A stretch of DNA of 9,031 nucleotides from Acidobacteriota bacterium. GTDB taxonomy: Bacteria; Acidobacteriota; UBA4820; DSQY01. Both the position numbers and the translations under genes were made by a program. Shown piece after piece: positions 1-6,751 of the stretch. The notes beneath the pieces are model-generated. The model did no database searches, was not told the DNA's origin, and saw only the letters and a program-made list of their open reading frames with translations. The DNA lies in the NCBI GenBank assembly GCA_022759065.1, contig JAEMPZ010000163.1, positions 1-9,031 on the forward strand. Reading direction: 5' to 3'. Within the stretch, counting starts at the first letter, position 1. Every line of letters begins with the position of its first letter.

Positions 1-32
1 AAGGCCGCCGCGGCAGTGGTTGGACGGCAGTG

Positions 33-41
33 TGGTAAAAT
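33..41 (+). promoter_or_regulatory. possible extended -10 promoter of kup
   Basis: TG at 33-34, one base, then TAAAAT at 36-41 makes an extended -10 element. No good -35 hexamer sits 16-18 bp upstream, although a TTGGAC lies too close (10 bp). An extended -10 can work without a -35, and the rpsA and sucC promoters in this window also carry TG one base before the -10. Transcription would start near 48-49, just before the TTGGCGCCA pair. This is inference from motif alone. Confidence 0.3.
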
Positions 42-49
42 AACAAACT

Positions 50-70
50 TTGGCGCCATGGTTGGCGCCA
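50..70. repeat. paired TTGGCGCCA palindromes before kup
   Basis: TTGGCGCCA occurs at 50-58 and again at 62-70, separated by TGG. Each contains the 8-bp perfect palindrome TGGCGCCA, and the two centres are 12 bp apart. The pair lies between the possible promoter and the kup start codon at 90, so it could be an operator for a dimeric regulator or a foldable leader. The sequence shows the repeats; a regulatory role is inference. Confidence 0.55.
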
Positions 71-89
71 GTGCGAGGGCGACCGCGAG

Positions 90-1605
90 ATGACCAACCG
101 GGCCGCAAACGAGCCGCAGCACACGCGGTGGCACTCCCTCTTTCTGGCGCTTGGCGCCTTGGGGGTGGTTTATGGCGACATAGGAACCAGCCCCCTTTAC
201 GCCTTGCGCGTCTGCCTCGGGCAGGATTACAACGTCGAGACGACGCGCGCTAACGTTCTAGGGCTCTTGTCCCTGATCCTTTGGGCGCTAATCTTCGTCA
301 TCTCAATAAAGTACATCGTCTTCATCATGAGAGCCGATAACCGCGGCGAGGGCGGCATCCTGAGCCTGATGGCTCTTGTCCGCCGCTCTCCTTCAAGCGC
401 CGCGCGGGACAGGGCCATTCTTGTGGCTCTCGGCCTCTTCGGAGCGGCGCTTTTGTATGGTGACTGGATCATCACTCCCGCGATCTCCGTCCTCAGCGCC
501 GTCGAGGGCTTGGAGATCGCCACGCCCGGGCTTTTGCATTTCGTCGTCCCCGTGACGGTGGCCCTTCTGGTCACGCTCTTTCTCTTTCAGCGCAAGGGAA
601 CGGGGGGCATCGGCGCCGTCTTCGGCCCCGTCATGCTTATCTGGTTCGTTGTGATGGCGGTGCTCGGGTGCGTGGGGATTCTTCGACAGCCGGACGTGTT
701 CGAGGCTGTCAGTCCCCTTTTCGCCGTGAGGTTTTTCGCAAATAACGGCATCGAGGGATTTCTCGTGCTCGGCGCCGTGTTTTTGGTGGAAACCGGCGGC
801 GAAGCTCTCTACGCCGACATGGGCCACTTTGGCAAGGGCCCGATCCGCCTCGCCTGGTACTGCGTGGTGCTTCCTTCGCTGCTTCTAAGTCGCCAGGGAA
901 CGCTGGCAATGGCCCCTATGGAGAATAGTTCCCCTGACCGCCTCGTTCCTCGTCGTTGATTCGGCCTTCTTCGGCGCCAACATTTTCAAGGTGGCGCACG
1001 GCGGCTGGGTGCCTCTGTTGATCGCGGGCATAGTCTTCACCTGCATGTCAACGTGGAAAGAGGGGCGCGCGCAGCTCGCCAACCGCCTGGCCGCCGACTC
1101 TCTTCCGACTGAAATATTTCTCAAGGACATTGAAAATCACCCCCCAGTGCGCGTTAGAGGAACGGCGGTTTACATGACGGGAAGCGGCAAAGGGGTGCCG
1201 CCGGCGCTGCTTCACAACCTCAAACACAACAAGGTCCTGCACGAAAGGGTCGTTTTCCTGACGATAGAGACCGAGGAAGTTCCGCACGTCAAGGAAGAGC
1301 AAAGGCTCGAAGTGAAGGAATTGGGAGAAGGCTTTTACAGGATCGTGGCCCGCTACGGCTTCATGCAGACGCCTAACGTCCCCGCGGCGCTCAAGCGCGC
1401 CGCCCGCTACGGCCTTCAATTCGAAATGATGCAGACCACTTTCTTCCTTGGCCGCGAGAGCCTTGTCCCCGCCGGCCGGTCTAGTTTCGCCAGATGGCGC
1501 GAAAGGCTCTTTGTTTTCATGTCCAGAAACGCCCAGACAGCCACCGCCTTCTTCGGCCTGCCCGCCAACCGCGTCGTGGAACTCGGCGCGCAAATAGAAA
1601 TCTGA
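90..1605 (+). pseudogene. kup: Kup potassium uptake transporter, broken by an internal deletion and frameshift
   Basis: Kup is an inner-membrane K+ uptake symporter of about 620-630 residues with 12 membrane segments and a cytosolic C-terminal domain. The first frame, from ATG 90 (GAGGG at 75-79 as a weak ribosome site), carries the N-terminal hallmark GVVYGDIGTSPLYALR, then MRADNRGEGGILSLM and EALYADMGHFGKGPIRLAW, and stays Kup-like to LPSLLL at about 887. It then runs 23 unrelated residues to a stop at 957-959. From 889, in another frame, Kup resumes with VARERWQW, VVDSAFFGAN, GGWVPLL, NHPPVRVRGTAVYM and LLHNLKHNKVLHERV, and ends at the expected VVELGAQIEI. The two parts give about 266 + 238 codons, so roughly 125-140 codons covering the membrane segments after the sixth are absent, judged against remembered E. 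coli Kup. No other damage is visible, so the loss is recent or an assembly error. As written the gene cannot make a working transporter. Confidence 0.9.
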
Positions 1606-1606
1606 G

Positions 1607-2143
1607 TTATAGTTTTTTGCCGGCGAAACCTGCGGCCAGGCGGTCGTAGGTGGCTTTGAGGTCTTCGGGGATGACGCGAAGCTCGGAGATGACGGTGCAG
1701 AAGTTCGTGTCCCCTATCCACCTGGGAAGGACGTGCCAATGGAGGTGGTCAATGATCCCCGCGCCGGCCGCCTGGCCGAGGTTAAGGCCGACGTTCACCC
1801 CGTGGGCGTGGAAAATGTCGCGAAGAAGCACCTCGCAGAGCGTGAGAGCCCTAACGGAGGCGCAGCGGTGCCTTTCTTCAAGGCCGGTCATGGAGCTGAC
1901 ATGGGGGCGCGGCACGACCAGCATGTGGCCGTTGGTGTAAGGAAACCTGTTGAGCATTATTAAGAGGTCTTCATCGCTGTATACGACCAGGTTGTCAAAA
2001 GAGGGCGGCGCCTCCTGCGCGGCGCAGAAGACGCAGCCCTCCGTTGGTTTAGCCTGTACGTACGGCAGCCGCCATGGGGTGTAAACTATTTCCATCGCCT
2101 TAAGCGCCCGCGGGTGGGACACGCCGAACCCTGGCCCCGCCAT
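1607..2143 (-). CDS. HIT-family nucleotide hydrolase/phosphorylase (Ap4A phosphorylase-like)
   Basis: This 178-residue protein belongs to the histidine triad superfamily, whose members attack nucleotide alpha-phosphates in dinucleoside polyphosphates or nucleoside phosphoramidates. The triad is HLHWHVL, with His133, His135 and His137; the middle one is expected to be the nucleophile. The flanking NLGQAAGAG and RWIGDTNF resemble the actinobacterial Ap4A phosphorylase-type branch. An N-terminal CVFC pair (Cys37 and Cys40) is a typical zinc-binding half-site, and NRFPYTNGHMLVVPRPH is the usual core strand. The start at 2143 follows the upstream stop by five bases and has AGGA just before it. The second ATG at 2095 (MEIVYTPWRLPYV) is where many relatives begin, so the first 16 residues may be untranslated or dispensable. 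It is the third gene of the rpsA operon. The exact substrate cannot be read from sequence. Confidence 0.88.
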   Translation of the reverse strand: MAGPGFGVSHPRALKAMEIVYTPWRLPYVQAKPTEGCVFCAAQEAPPSFDNLVVYSDEDLLIMLNRFPYTNGHMLVVPRPHVSSMTGLEERHRCASVRALTLCEVLLRDIFHAHGVNVGLNLGQAAGAGIIDHLHWHVLPRWIGDTNFCTVISELRVIPEDLKATYDRLAAGFAGKKL

Positions 2144-2148
2144 CTTTC

Positions 2149-2424
2149 CTATTTGTTTATGAGCTCCTTGAGCTCCTTGCCGGCGCGAAAATAGGGAATC
2201 TTCTTTTCATCCACGTGCACCTTTTCGCCGGTCTTGGGGTTGCGCGCCACGCGCGCCTCCCGCTTCTTCATGTGGAATGACCCGAAACCGCGAAGCTCGA
2301 CCTTTTCGCCCGCGTCAAGCGCCTCGACGATTGACAACAGAACCGTGTTGACGACCATCTCGGCCTGCTTTTTGGGAATATCCGAGCGCTGCGCCACCCA
2401 CTCGATTATGTCGGCCTTCGTCAT
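2149..2424 (-). CDS. IHF/HU-family DNA-bending protein, IHF-beta-like
   Basis: This 91-residue protein has the HU/IHF fold. It would act as a dimer that bends nucleoid DNA and assists replication, recombination and transcription. Visible features are the N-terminal helix pair MTKADIIEWVAQRSDIPKKQ, the core ELRGFGSF, and the arm with the conserved RNPKTG, whose proline intercalates into DNA. The C-terminal PYFRAGKELKELIN is closer to IHF subunits (FKPGKEL) than to HU (FVSGKALKD). The start ATG overlaps the rpsA stop as ATGA, implying translational coupling. In proteobacteria rpsA is commonly followed by ihfB, which supports the IHF-beta-like reading. No alpha partner is in the window, so a homodimer cannot be excluded and no symbol is given. 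Confidence 0.9.
   Translation of the reverse strand: MTKADIIEWVAQRSDIPKKQAEMVVNTVLLSIVEALDAGEKVELRGFGSFHMKKREARVARNPKTGEKVHVDEKKIPYFRAGKELKELINK
2421..2424 (-). other. ATGA overlap of rpsA stop and IHF/HU start
   Basis: The rpsA TGA (2423-2421) and the next gene's ATG (2424-2422) share bases in an ATGA. This indicates co-transcription and probable termination-reinitiation coupling, which would tie the amount of IHF/HU protein to S1 translation. Confidence 0.9.
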
Positions 2425-4205
2425 TCCTGGCCCTCCTCGTCACGGTGGAAGTCCTTAAGGTCCAGCACGTCGCCAAGGCTCGCCCTTCCATCGCTCGGCG
2501 CCGGGCGGTAGTCGGAGCCGGCATCCCGTGCCGCCTCGTCCGCGCGCGGCGCCCCGTCTTTCAATGAAAGCCCGATCCGTTTCTCGTGGGGTTCGAGCCG
2601 TATGATCTTGAACGAATAAGCCTTTCCAGCCTCGACCACTTCGGCGCATGACTGGATGTGCTTGTCGGAAAGCTCTGAGATGTGCACCAGGCCCTCAACT
2701 CCGTCGCCGAGGTCAACGAAAGCGCCGAAATCAACGAGCTTGGTGACGGTACCCGTGACGACATCGCCAACGTAGTGGCTGCGGAAGAACTCCTCCCAGA
2801 TGTCGGGCATGAGCGCCTTCATGCTCAAGGAGAGGCGCTGGTTGACGGCGTCAATATTGATGATTACCGCCTCGACTTCGTCGCCCTTCTTGATCAGCTC
2901 GGATGGGTGGTTCACACGCTTCCACGAAAGGTCGGATATGTGAACGAGGCCGTCAACCCCTTCCAGCACTTCGACGAAGATGCCGAAGTCCGTTATGTTG
3001 CGGACCTTGCCCTTCACCCTGTCGCCGACTTGGAACTGCTCCGTGATGATGTCCCACGGGTTCGGGCTCGCCTGCTTCAGGCCAAGGGAGATGCGCTGCG
3101 CCTCGGAGTCAATGTCAAGAATGACGACCTCGACTTCCTGGCCCACTTCAAGGACTGCCGACGGGTGTTTCACCTTCTTCGTCCAGGACATCTCGGAAAC
3201 GTGGATCATGCCCTCGATGCCCGGCTCAAGCTCGATGAAGGCGCCGTAGTTCGTCAGCGAGATAACCTTGCCGTTGACCTTCGTGCCTATCGGATACTTG
3301 TCGGCGACCGACTTCCAGGGGCTCGGCTCGCGCTGCTTGTAGCCAAGCTGCAGCTTGCCGGTCTCCTCGTCGTAATTGAGGATGAGGACTTCAACCTGGT
3401 CGCCCACCTTGAACAGCTCGGATGGATGGTTGATTCGCTTCCAGGACATGTCGGTGACGTGCAGAAGGCCGTCAACGCCGCCCAGATCAATGAAGGCGCC
3501 GAAGTTGGTGAGGTTCTTGACCGTTCCCATGAGCGGCTTCTTTTCGGCGATGCAGGCGAGAATCTTCTCTTTCTGCACGGAGACGCGCTCTTCGAGGTAA
3601 GCCTTGCGCGAGAGCACTATGTTTCCGCGCTTGCGGTTTACCTTTATAACCTTCAGCTCCACTTCCTGGCCCTTCAGCGCCCTCAGGTTCCGCACGGGCT
3701 GAAGGTCAACGAGGGAACCGGGAAGGAAAGCCCTTACCCCCACGTCAACGGCGAGGCCGCCCTTGACTCGGTCGAGAATGATACCCTTGATGGGACGGTT
3801 TTCCTTGAAGGCGTTCTCGACCTCTTCCCACGCCTTCATTTTCTGGGCCTTGACCTTGGAAAGGACGACGTAGCCGTTGGCGTCCTCGAGGCGCTCAATG
3901 AAAACCTCGACCTCGTCTCCAGGCTTGACGGTCACTTCGCCGTTGGGACCGGTAAGCTCCTCGACCGGAACGATACCCTCGCTCTTCAAGCCGACGTCAA
4001 CCAGCACATCGGTGGGGGTGATCGCCACGACCTTGCCCTTTAGGAGCTTGTGCTCGTTCTGAGATGGAGCACCGGTCCGAAGCAGGAGCTTCATGTCGAG
4101 GGGCTCGTGCTGGCCTATGTTGTCCGAGGTCAAGTTGAGCCACTGCTCGGGAACGTCCATTGGGACAGACGAATCCCCTTTTGCTTTGCCGTCCGTTTCT
4201 GTCAT
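2421..4205 (-). CDS. rpsA: 30S ribosomal protein S1
   Basis: S1 binds mRNA upstream of the start codon and helps the 30S subunit load structured or weak-SD messages. The 594-residue protein contains six S1/OB-fold repeats at about residues 53-120, 137-203, 223-290, 307-377, 395-463 and 481-549. Repeats 3-6 show the strong motif GAF(I/V)-L-G(V/I)-G-(L/M)(L/I/V)H(V/I)-(D/E)(M/L)S. The first two are more divergent, as is usual for the ribosome-binding end. There is an extra N-terminal segment of about 50 residues and an acidic, low-complexity tail from residue 550 to 594. The length is slightly above the 557 of E. coli S1. The start is fixed by AGGAGGT nine bases upstream and by a promoter at 4260-4287. 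It is the first gene of an operon with the IHF/HU and HIT genes. Confidence 0.97.
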   Translation of the reverse strand: MTETDGKAKGDSSVPMDVPEQWLNLTSDNIGQHEPLDMKLLLRTGAPSQNEHKLLKGKVVAITPTDVLVDVGLKSEGIVPVEELTGPNGEVTVKPGDEVEVFIERLEDANGYVVLSKVKAQKMKAWEEVENAFKENRPIKGIILDRVKGGLAVDVGVRAFLPGSLVDLQPVRNLRALKGQEVELKVIKVNRKRGNIVLSRKAYLEERVSVQKEKILACIAEKKPLMGTVKNLTNFGAFIDLGGVDGLLHVTDMSWKRINHPSELFKVGDQVEVLILNYDEETGKLQLGYKQREPSPWKSVADKYPIGTKVNGKVISLTNYGAFIELEPGIEGMIHVSEMSWTKKVKHPSAVLEVGQEVEVVILDIDSEAQRISLGLKQASPNPWDIITEQFQVGDRVKGKVRNITDFGIFVEVLEGVDGLVHISDLSWKRVNHPSELIKKGDEVEAVIINIDAVNQRLSLSMKALMPDIWEEFFRSHYVGDVVTGTVTKLVDFGAFVDLGDGVEGLVHISELSDKHIQSCAEVVEAGKAYSFKIIRLEPHEKRIGLSLKDGAPRADEAARDAGSDYRPAPSDGRASLGDVLDLKDFHRDEEGQE

Positions 4206-4214
4206 GTGGGTGTT

Positions 4215-4221
4215 ACCTCCT
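4215..4221 (-). promoter_or_regulatory. rpsA ribosome binding site
   Basis: On the minus strand AGGAGGT ends nine bases before the rpsA ATG. It is the strongest Shine-Dalgarno site in the window. E. coli rpsA, by contrast, has a poor SD and relies on leader structure, so regulation here may differ. Confidence 0.85.
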
Positions 4222-4236
4222 GGTTTGGTTAAATTC

Positions 4237-4252
4237 GCCCGGCGAACCGGGC
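4237..4252 (-). promoter_or_regulatory. 5'-terminal hairpin of the rpsA mRNA with a UUCG loop
   Basis: Read on the minus strand, GCCCGG-TTCG-CCGGGC is a perfect six-pair GC stem closed by a UUCG tetraloop. The loop-closing pair is G-C, not the extra-stable C-G. The -10 of the rpsA promoter ends at 4260, so transcription should start near 4253, placing the stem at the extreme 5' end of the mRNA and 15 bases ahead of the ribosome site. Such stems can protect mRNA from 5'-end-dependent decay. The stem is directly seen; the function is inferred. Confidence 0.6.
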
Positions 4253-4259
4253 CGAGCGT

Positions 4260-4287
4260 AGTATACCACAGCGAAGCCTTCTGTCAA
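4260..4287 (-). promoter_or_regulatory. sigma70-type promoter of the rpsA operon
   Basis: On the minus strand, a perfect TTGACA (4287-4282), a 16-bp spacer and TATACT (4265-4260) form a near-consensus promoter. TG lies one base before the -10, an additional extended -10 contact. It lies about 55 bp upstream of the rpsA start codon and drives the rpsA-IHF/HU-HIT operon. Confidence 0.85.
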
Positions 4288-4393
4288 GCGCGCGAAAGAG
4301 ATTCATGCACCTTCATCAACGCGCTTGCGAGACGCGCGGGCCTTCCGTCGCAACTAGCGATGCTTTTTGGGGCAACTTGGGCGGGGAAAGGCG

Positions 4394-4524
4394 AACCGCA
4401 GAGGCGCGGAGGCGCAGAGAATGATTCTGGTTTTCGCGGGAAGACCTTCGCGGGCAAGGCCGCGCTGGTTTGCTGCCCTCTCTCCCTTTGCCCGCCTTTG
4501 TGTCCTCTGTGCCTTTGTGGTGAA
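4394..4524. repeat. GCRCRGAG-type inverted-repeat element (MITE-like or dispersed intergenic repeat)
   Basis: The left end at 4394-4419 reads as units ACC-GCAGAG-GCGCGGAG-GCGCAGAG. The right end (4496-4524), read on the minus strand, gives ACC-ACAAAG-GCACAGAG-GACACAAAG. The arms are thus imperfect inverted repeats that differ mainly by G/A changes, enclosing about 75 bp. Each arm is itself a short tandem array of an 8-9 base unit. Sequences of this kind are familiar as dispersed intergenic repeats in several bacterial phyla and give false peptides such as HHKGTEDTK and NRRGAEAQR, both readable here. No transposase is encoded, so if it is mobile it depends on outside machinery. Copies elsewhere in the genome cannot be checked here. 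Confidence 0.75.
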
Positions 4525-4559
4525 CATTCATCCGCGTCCTTACGCGCCGGTCAGGGGCG

Positions 4560-4588
4560 TTGACAGGGGCTGGCGTTAGTGGCATACT
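4560..4588 (+). promoter_or_regulatory. sigma70-type promoter of the sucCD-kor operon
   Basis: A perfect TTGACA (4560-4565), a 17-bp spacer and CATACT (4583-4588) form the promoter, with TG one base before the -10. Predicted transcription starts near 4595, leaving a leader of about 58 bases. It begins 36 bp beyond the end of the inverted-repeat element. Confidence 0.8.
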
Positions 4589-4640
4589 TCGCTTCTTGAG
4601 TGCCGTCAATGGTGGCGCACCCGCATACAAACCACGTTTC

Positions 4641-4646
4641 AGGGGG
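4641..4646 (+). promoter_or_regulatory. sucC ribosome binding site that fixes the GTG start
   Basis: AGGGGG lies six bases before GTG 4653. An in-frame ATG at 4560 would overlap the -35 of the promoter and add residues unlike SucC, so the GTG is chosen. The protein then starts as [12 protein letters not shown], matching the family N-terminus. Confidence 0.85.
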
Positions 4647-4652
4647 TTAAAA

Positions 4653-5831
4653 GTGAAAGTCCACGAATACCAGGCAAAGGAAATCCTGGAGAGATTTGGC
4701 GTGTGCGTGCCCAAGGGGCGCGTGGCTACAACGCCAGATGAAGCCGGCTCAATCGCCAAAGAATTGGGCGGCCGCATCGTCGTGAAGGCGCAGATACACG
4801 CCGGAGGCCGCGGAAAAGGAACCTTCGTTGACGGCTTCAAGGGCGGGGTTAAGCTCGTGAACGGCCCTGACGAGGCGCGCGAAACCGCGGCGAAGATGCT
4901 GGGCAACGTGCTCGTGACTCACCAGACCGGTCCTTCGGGCAAGCAAGTGCAGAAGGTTTACGTCACGGAGGCAAGCAGCATCGCCAAGGAGTACTACCTG
5001 GGCATCGTTCTAGACCGCGCCAAGGGCTGCAACGTGATCATGTCTTCAACCGAAGGCGGCGTCGAGATCGAAAAGGTCGCCGCGGAAACCCCGGAGAAAA
5101 TTCTTAAGACGTGGGTCGCCCCCCTCTCCGGCCTTCAGGCTTATCAGGCAAGGGAAATTGCCTTCGGCCTCGGCTTCAAGGGGGATGCGTTTAAAGAGTG
5201 CGTGAAGCTCGTGACCGCCCTTTATAGGGCTCACGAAGAGACCGATGCCACCCTCACCGAGATCAATCCTCTCATTCTCACCGAGGATGGGCACGTCGTC
5301 GCGCTGGACGCGAAGATTAATTTCGACGACAACGCGATGTACCGCCACCCGGAACTCACGCCGCTGCGTGATTTTTCGGAAGAGGATCCCCTTGAGACCG
5401 AGGCAAGCAAGTTCGATTTGAACTACATCCGGCTCGACGGCTCCATCGGTTGCATGGTGAACGGGGCGGGGCTCGCCATGGCGACGATGGACGTTATCAA
5501 GCTCGAAGGCGGAGAGCCCGCGAACTTCCTTGACGTGGGAGGCGGAGCGACCACCGAGCGCGTCAAAAACGCTTTCCGCATCCTGCTTTCGGACAAGAAT
5601 GTGAAGGCAGTGCTGATCAACATCTTCGGCGGAATCGTCAGGTGCGACGTAATCGCAGAGGGCGTCATCGCCGCCGCGAAAGAGATCGGCGTCTCCCTTC
5701 CAGTCGTCGTCCGGCTGCAGGGAACCAACGTGGACAAGGGCCGCCAGATGCTTCAGGCTTCTGGTTTGAAATTCAAAGTGGCGGACAACCTTAAGCAGGC
5801 CGCGGCAATGGCCGTGGCCTCCGTGGAGTAG
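4653..5831 (+). CDS. sucC: succinyl-CoA synthetase beta subunit (ADP/GDP-forming)
   Basis: SucC pairs with SucD to interconvert succinyl-CoA and succinate with formation or use of a nucleoside triphosphate. The 392-residue product is close to the 388 of E. coli. The N-terminal ATP-grasp domain shows HEYQAKEIL (4-12), [14 protein letters not shown] (43-56) for nucleotide binding, and EINPL (203-207) with Asp219 as likely Mg ligands. The C-terminal CoA-ligase domain shows [15 protein letters not shown] (266-280), NFLDVGGGA (291-299), [10 protein letters not shown] (323-332) and VVRLQGTN (352-359). The start is GTG. It is the first gene of the operon and ends seven bases before sucD. ADP versus GDP preference cannot be decided by eye. 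Confidence 0.97.
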   Translation: MKVHEYQAKEILERFGVCVPKGRVATTPDEAGSIAKELGGRIVVKAQIHAGGRGKGTFVDGFKGGVKLVNGPDEARETAAKMLGNVLVTHQTGPSGKQVQKVYVTEASSIAKEYYLGIVLDRAKGCNVIMSSTEGGVEIEKVAAETPEKILKTWVAPLSGLQAYQAREIAFGLGFKGDAFKECVKLVTALYRAHEETDATLTEINPLILTEDGHVVALDAKINFDDNAMYRHPELTPLRDFSEEDPLETEASKFDLNYIRLDGSIGCMVNGAGLAMATMDVIKLEGGEPANFLDVGGGATTERVKNAFRILLSDKNVKAVLINIFGGIVRCDVIAEGVIAAAKEIGVSLPVVVRLQGTNVDKGRQMLQASGLKFKVADNLKQAAAMAVASVE

Positions 5832-5838
5832 AGAAGCC

Positions 5839-6711
5839 ATGAGCATTCTGGTCAATAAGAAGACGCGGGTCGTAGTGCAGGGATTGACCGGCAAGGAGGG
5901 TTCTTTTCACGCCAGGCAGTCCATCGAGTATGGAACAAATGTTGTTGCCGGGGTGACGCCAGGCAAAGGCGGCGGGCTCTGGGAGGAAAAGGTTCCCCTC
6001 TTTGACACCGTGAAGGACGCGGTCCGGGAGACGGGCGCCAACGCCTCCCTGATTTTCGTTCCCCCGCCATTCGCGGCGGACGCCATCCTCGAAGCCGCGG
6101 GAGCGGGCATCGAAGTGGTTGTTTGCATAACCGAGGGGCTGCCCGCCCGTGATGAAGCGAGAGTCAAAGCCGTGCTGGACGCGAGCAATACCCGCCTGAT
6201 CGGCCCCAACTGCCCCGGGATCATTACTCCCGGCGAATGCAAGATGGGGATCATGCCGGGGTATATCCACAAGAAGGGCCGCGTCGGAGTCATTTCGCGC
6301 TCCGGCACCCTCACCTACGAAGCCGTCTGGCAGCTTACCGAGTGTGGCTTGGGCGAGAGCACCTGCATCGGCATCGGCGGCGACCCCGTCCCAGGAACGT
6401 CTCACAAAGAGGCGCTTAAGCTATTCAACGCCGACCCGGAAACCGAGGGAGTGGTTCTGATCGGAGAAATAGGGGGAACCTCCGAGGAAGAGGCGGCCCG
6501 GTACATCAAGAGCCGGATGAAGAAGCCGGTAGTGGCGTTCATCGCCGGCCAGACCGCTCCTCCTGGAAGGCGCATGGGCCACGCTGGCGCCATAATCGCG
6601 GGCGGCAAAGGCACCGCCGCCGAGAAAATGGCCGCTCTTACGGCGGCCGGCGTGCGCGTCGTCAAGTCACCCGTCGAGATCGGTGCCGCGATGATGGAGA
6701 TGCTCAAATAG
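5839..6711 (+). CDS. sucD: succinyl-CoA synthetase alpha subunit
   Basis: SucD carries the phosphohistidine and binds CoA. The 290-residue protein has the N-terminal Rossmann CoA-binding domain ([14 protein letters not shown], 11-24; GVTPGKGG, 38-45; [20 protein letters not shown], 122-141). The ligase domain has SRSGTLTYE (153-161), [12 protein letters not shown] (178-189) and [11 protein letters not shown] (207-217). The catalytic histidine is His248 within [17 protein letters not shown]. Length is that of the family (289 in E. coli). GGAG inside the end of sucC, about ten bases before the ATG, is the likely ribosome site, suggesting coupled translation with sucC. Confidence 0.97.
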   Translation: MSILVNKKTRVVVQGLTGKEGSFHARQSIEYGTNVVAGVTPGKGGGLWEEKVPLFDTVKDAVRETGANASLIFVPPPFAADAILEAAGAGIEVVVCITEGLPARDEARVKAVLDASNTRLIGPNCPGIITPGECKMGIMPGYIHKKGRVGVISRSGTLTYEAVWQLTECGLGESTCIGIGGDPVPGTSHKEALKLFNADPETEGVVLIGEIGGTSEEEAARYIKSRMKKPVVAFIAGQTAPPGRRMGHAGAIIAGGKGTAAEKMAALTAAGVRVVKSPVEIGAAMMEMLK

Positions 6712-6712
6712 C

Positions 6713-6739
6713 GCTGCCTTCATCGGCGGCTTTTCTTTA
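6713..6739 (+). terminator. weak intrinsic terminator or attenuator between sucD and korD
   Basis: GCTGCC (6713-6718), loop TTCATC and GGCGGC (6725-6730) form a six-pair stem with one G-U, followed by TTTTCTTT. It sits in the largest gap of the operon (40 bases) and could reduce read-through into the kor genes. The stem is short, so it is probably leaky. Confidence 0.35.
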
Positions 6740-6751
6740 TAGGGGATCAAC

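Larger units (their letters stand above)
4288..4652. other. divergent intergenic region between the rpsA and sucC promoters
   Basis: I see no convincing gene here. It contains the inverted-repeat element (4394-4524), the sucC promoter (4560-4588) and the sucC leader. At 4346-4362 there is also a small hairpin (CGTCGC, loop AACTA, GCGATG, one G-U pair) followed by five Ts on the plus strand. It looks like a weak intrinsic terminator, but no plus-strand gene lies directly before it. Short open frames across the region translate to repeat-derived peptides and are not credible genes. Confidence 0.6.

Noticed and set aside
991..1605. A separate 204-residue gene for the Kup C-terminal part
   Set aside because: Homology to Kup extends upstream to 889 without a start codon or ribosome site, so this is the tail of the broken kup and not an independent gene.
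2682..4043. A 453-codon open frame antisense to rpsA
   Set aside because: It lies wholly inside the six-repeat S1 gene. Its product is a repetitive, leucine- and aspartate-rich mirror of the S1 repeats with no recognisable family, and it has no ribosome site. GC-rich coding DNA commonly gives such frames.
4346..4368. Hairpin CGTCGC/GCGATG followed by five Ts as a true terminator
   Set aside because: The stem has only six pairs with one G-U, and no plus-strand gene precedes it. It could be chance, so it is only mentioned in the intergenic entry.
4560..4652. Upstream in-frame ATG extension of sucC
   Set aside because: The ATG overlaps the TTGACA of the promoter, so it would lie before the transcription start. 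The added residues are unlike SucC, and GTG 4653 has a well-placed AGGGGG.
4316..4906. A 196-codon minus-strand open frame containing HHKGTEDTK
   Set aside because: It runs across the inverted-repeat element, the sucC promoter and the 5' end of sucC. Its recognisable peptide is the usual false translation of this repeat type.
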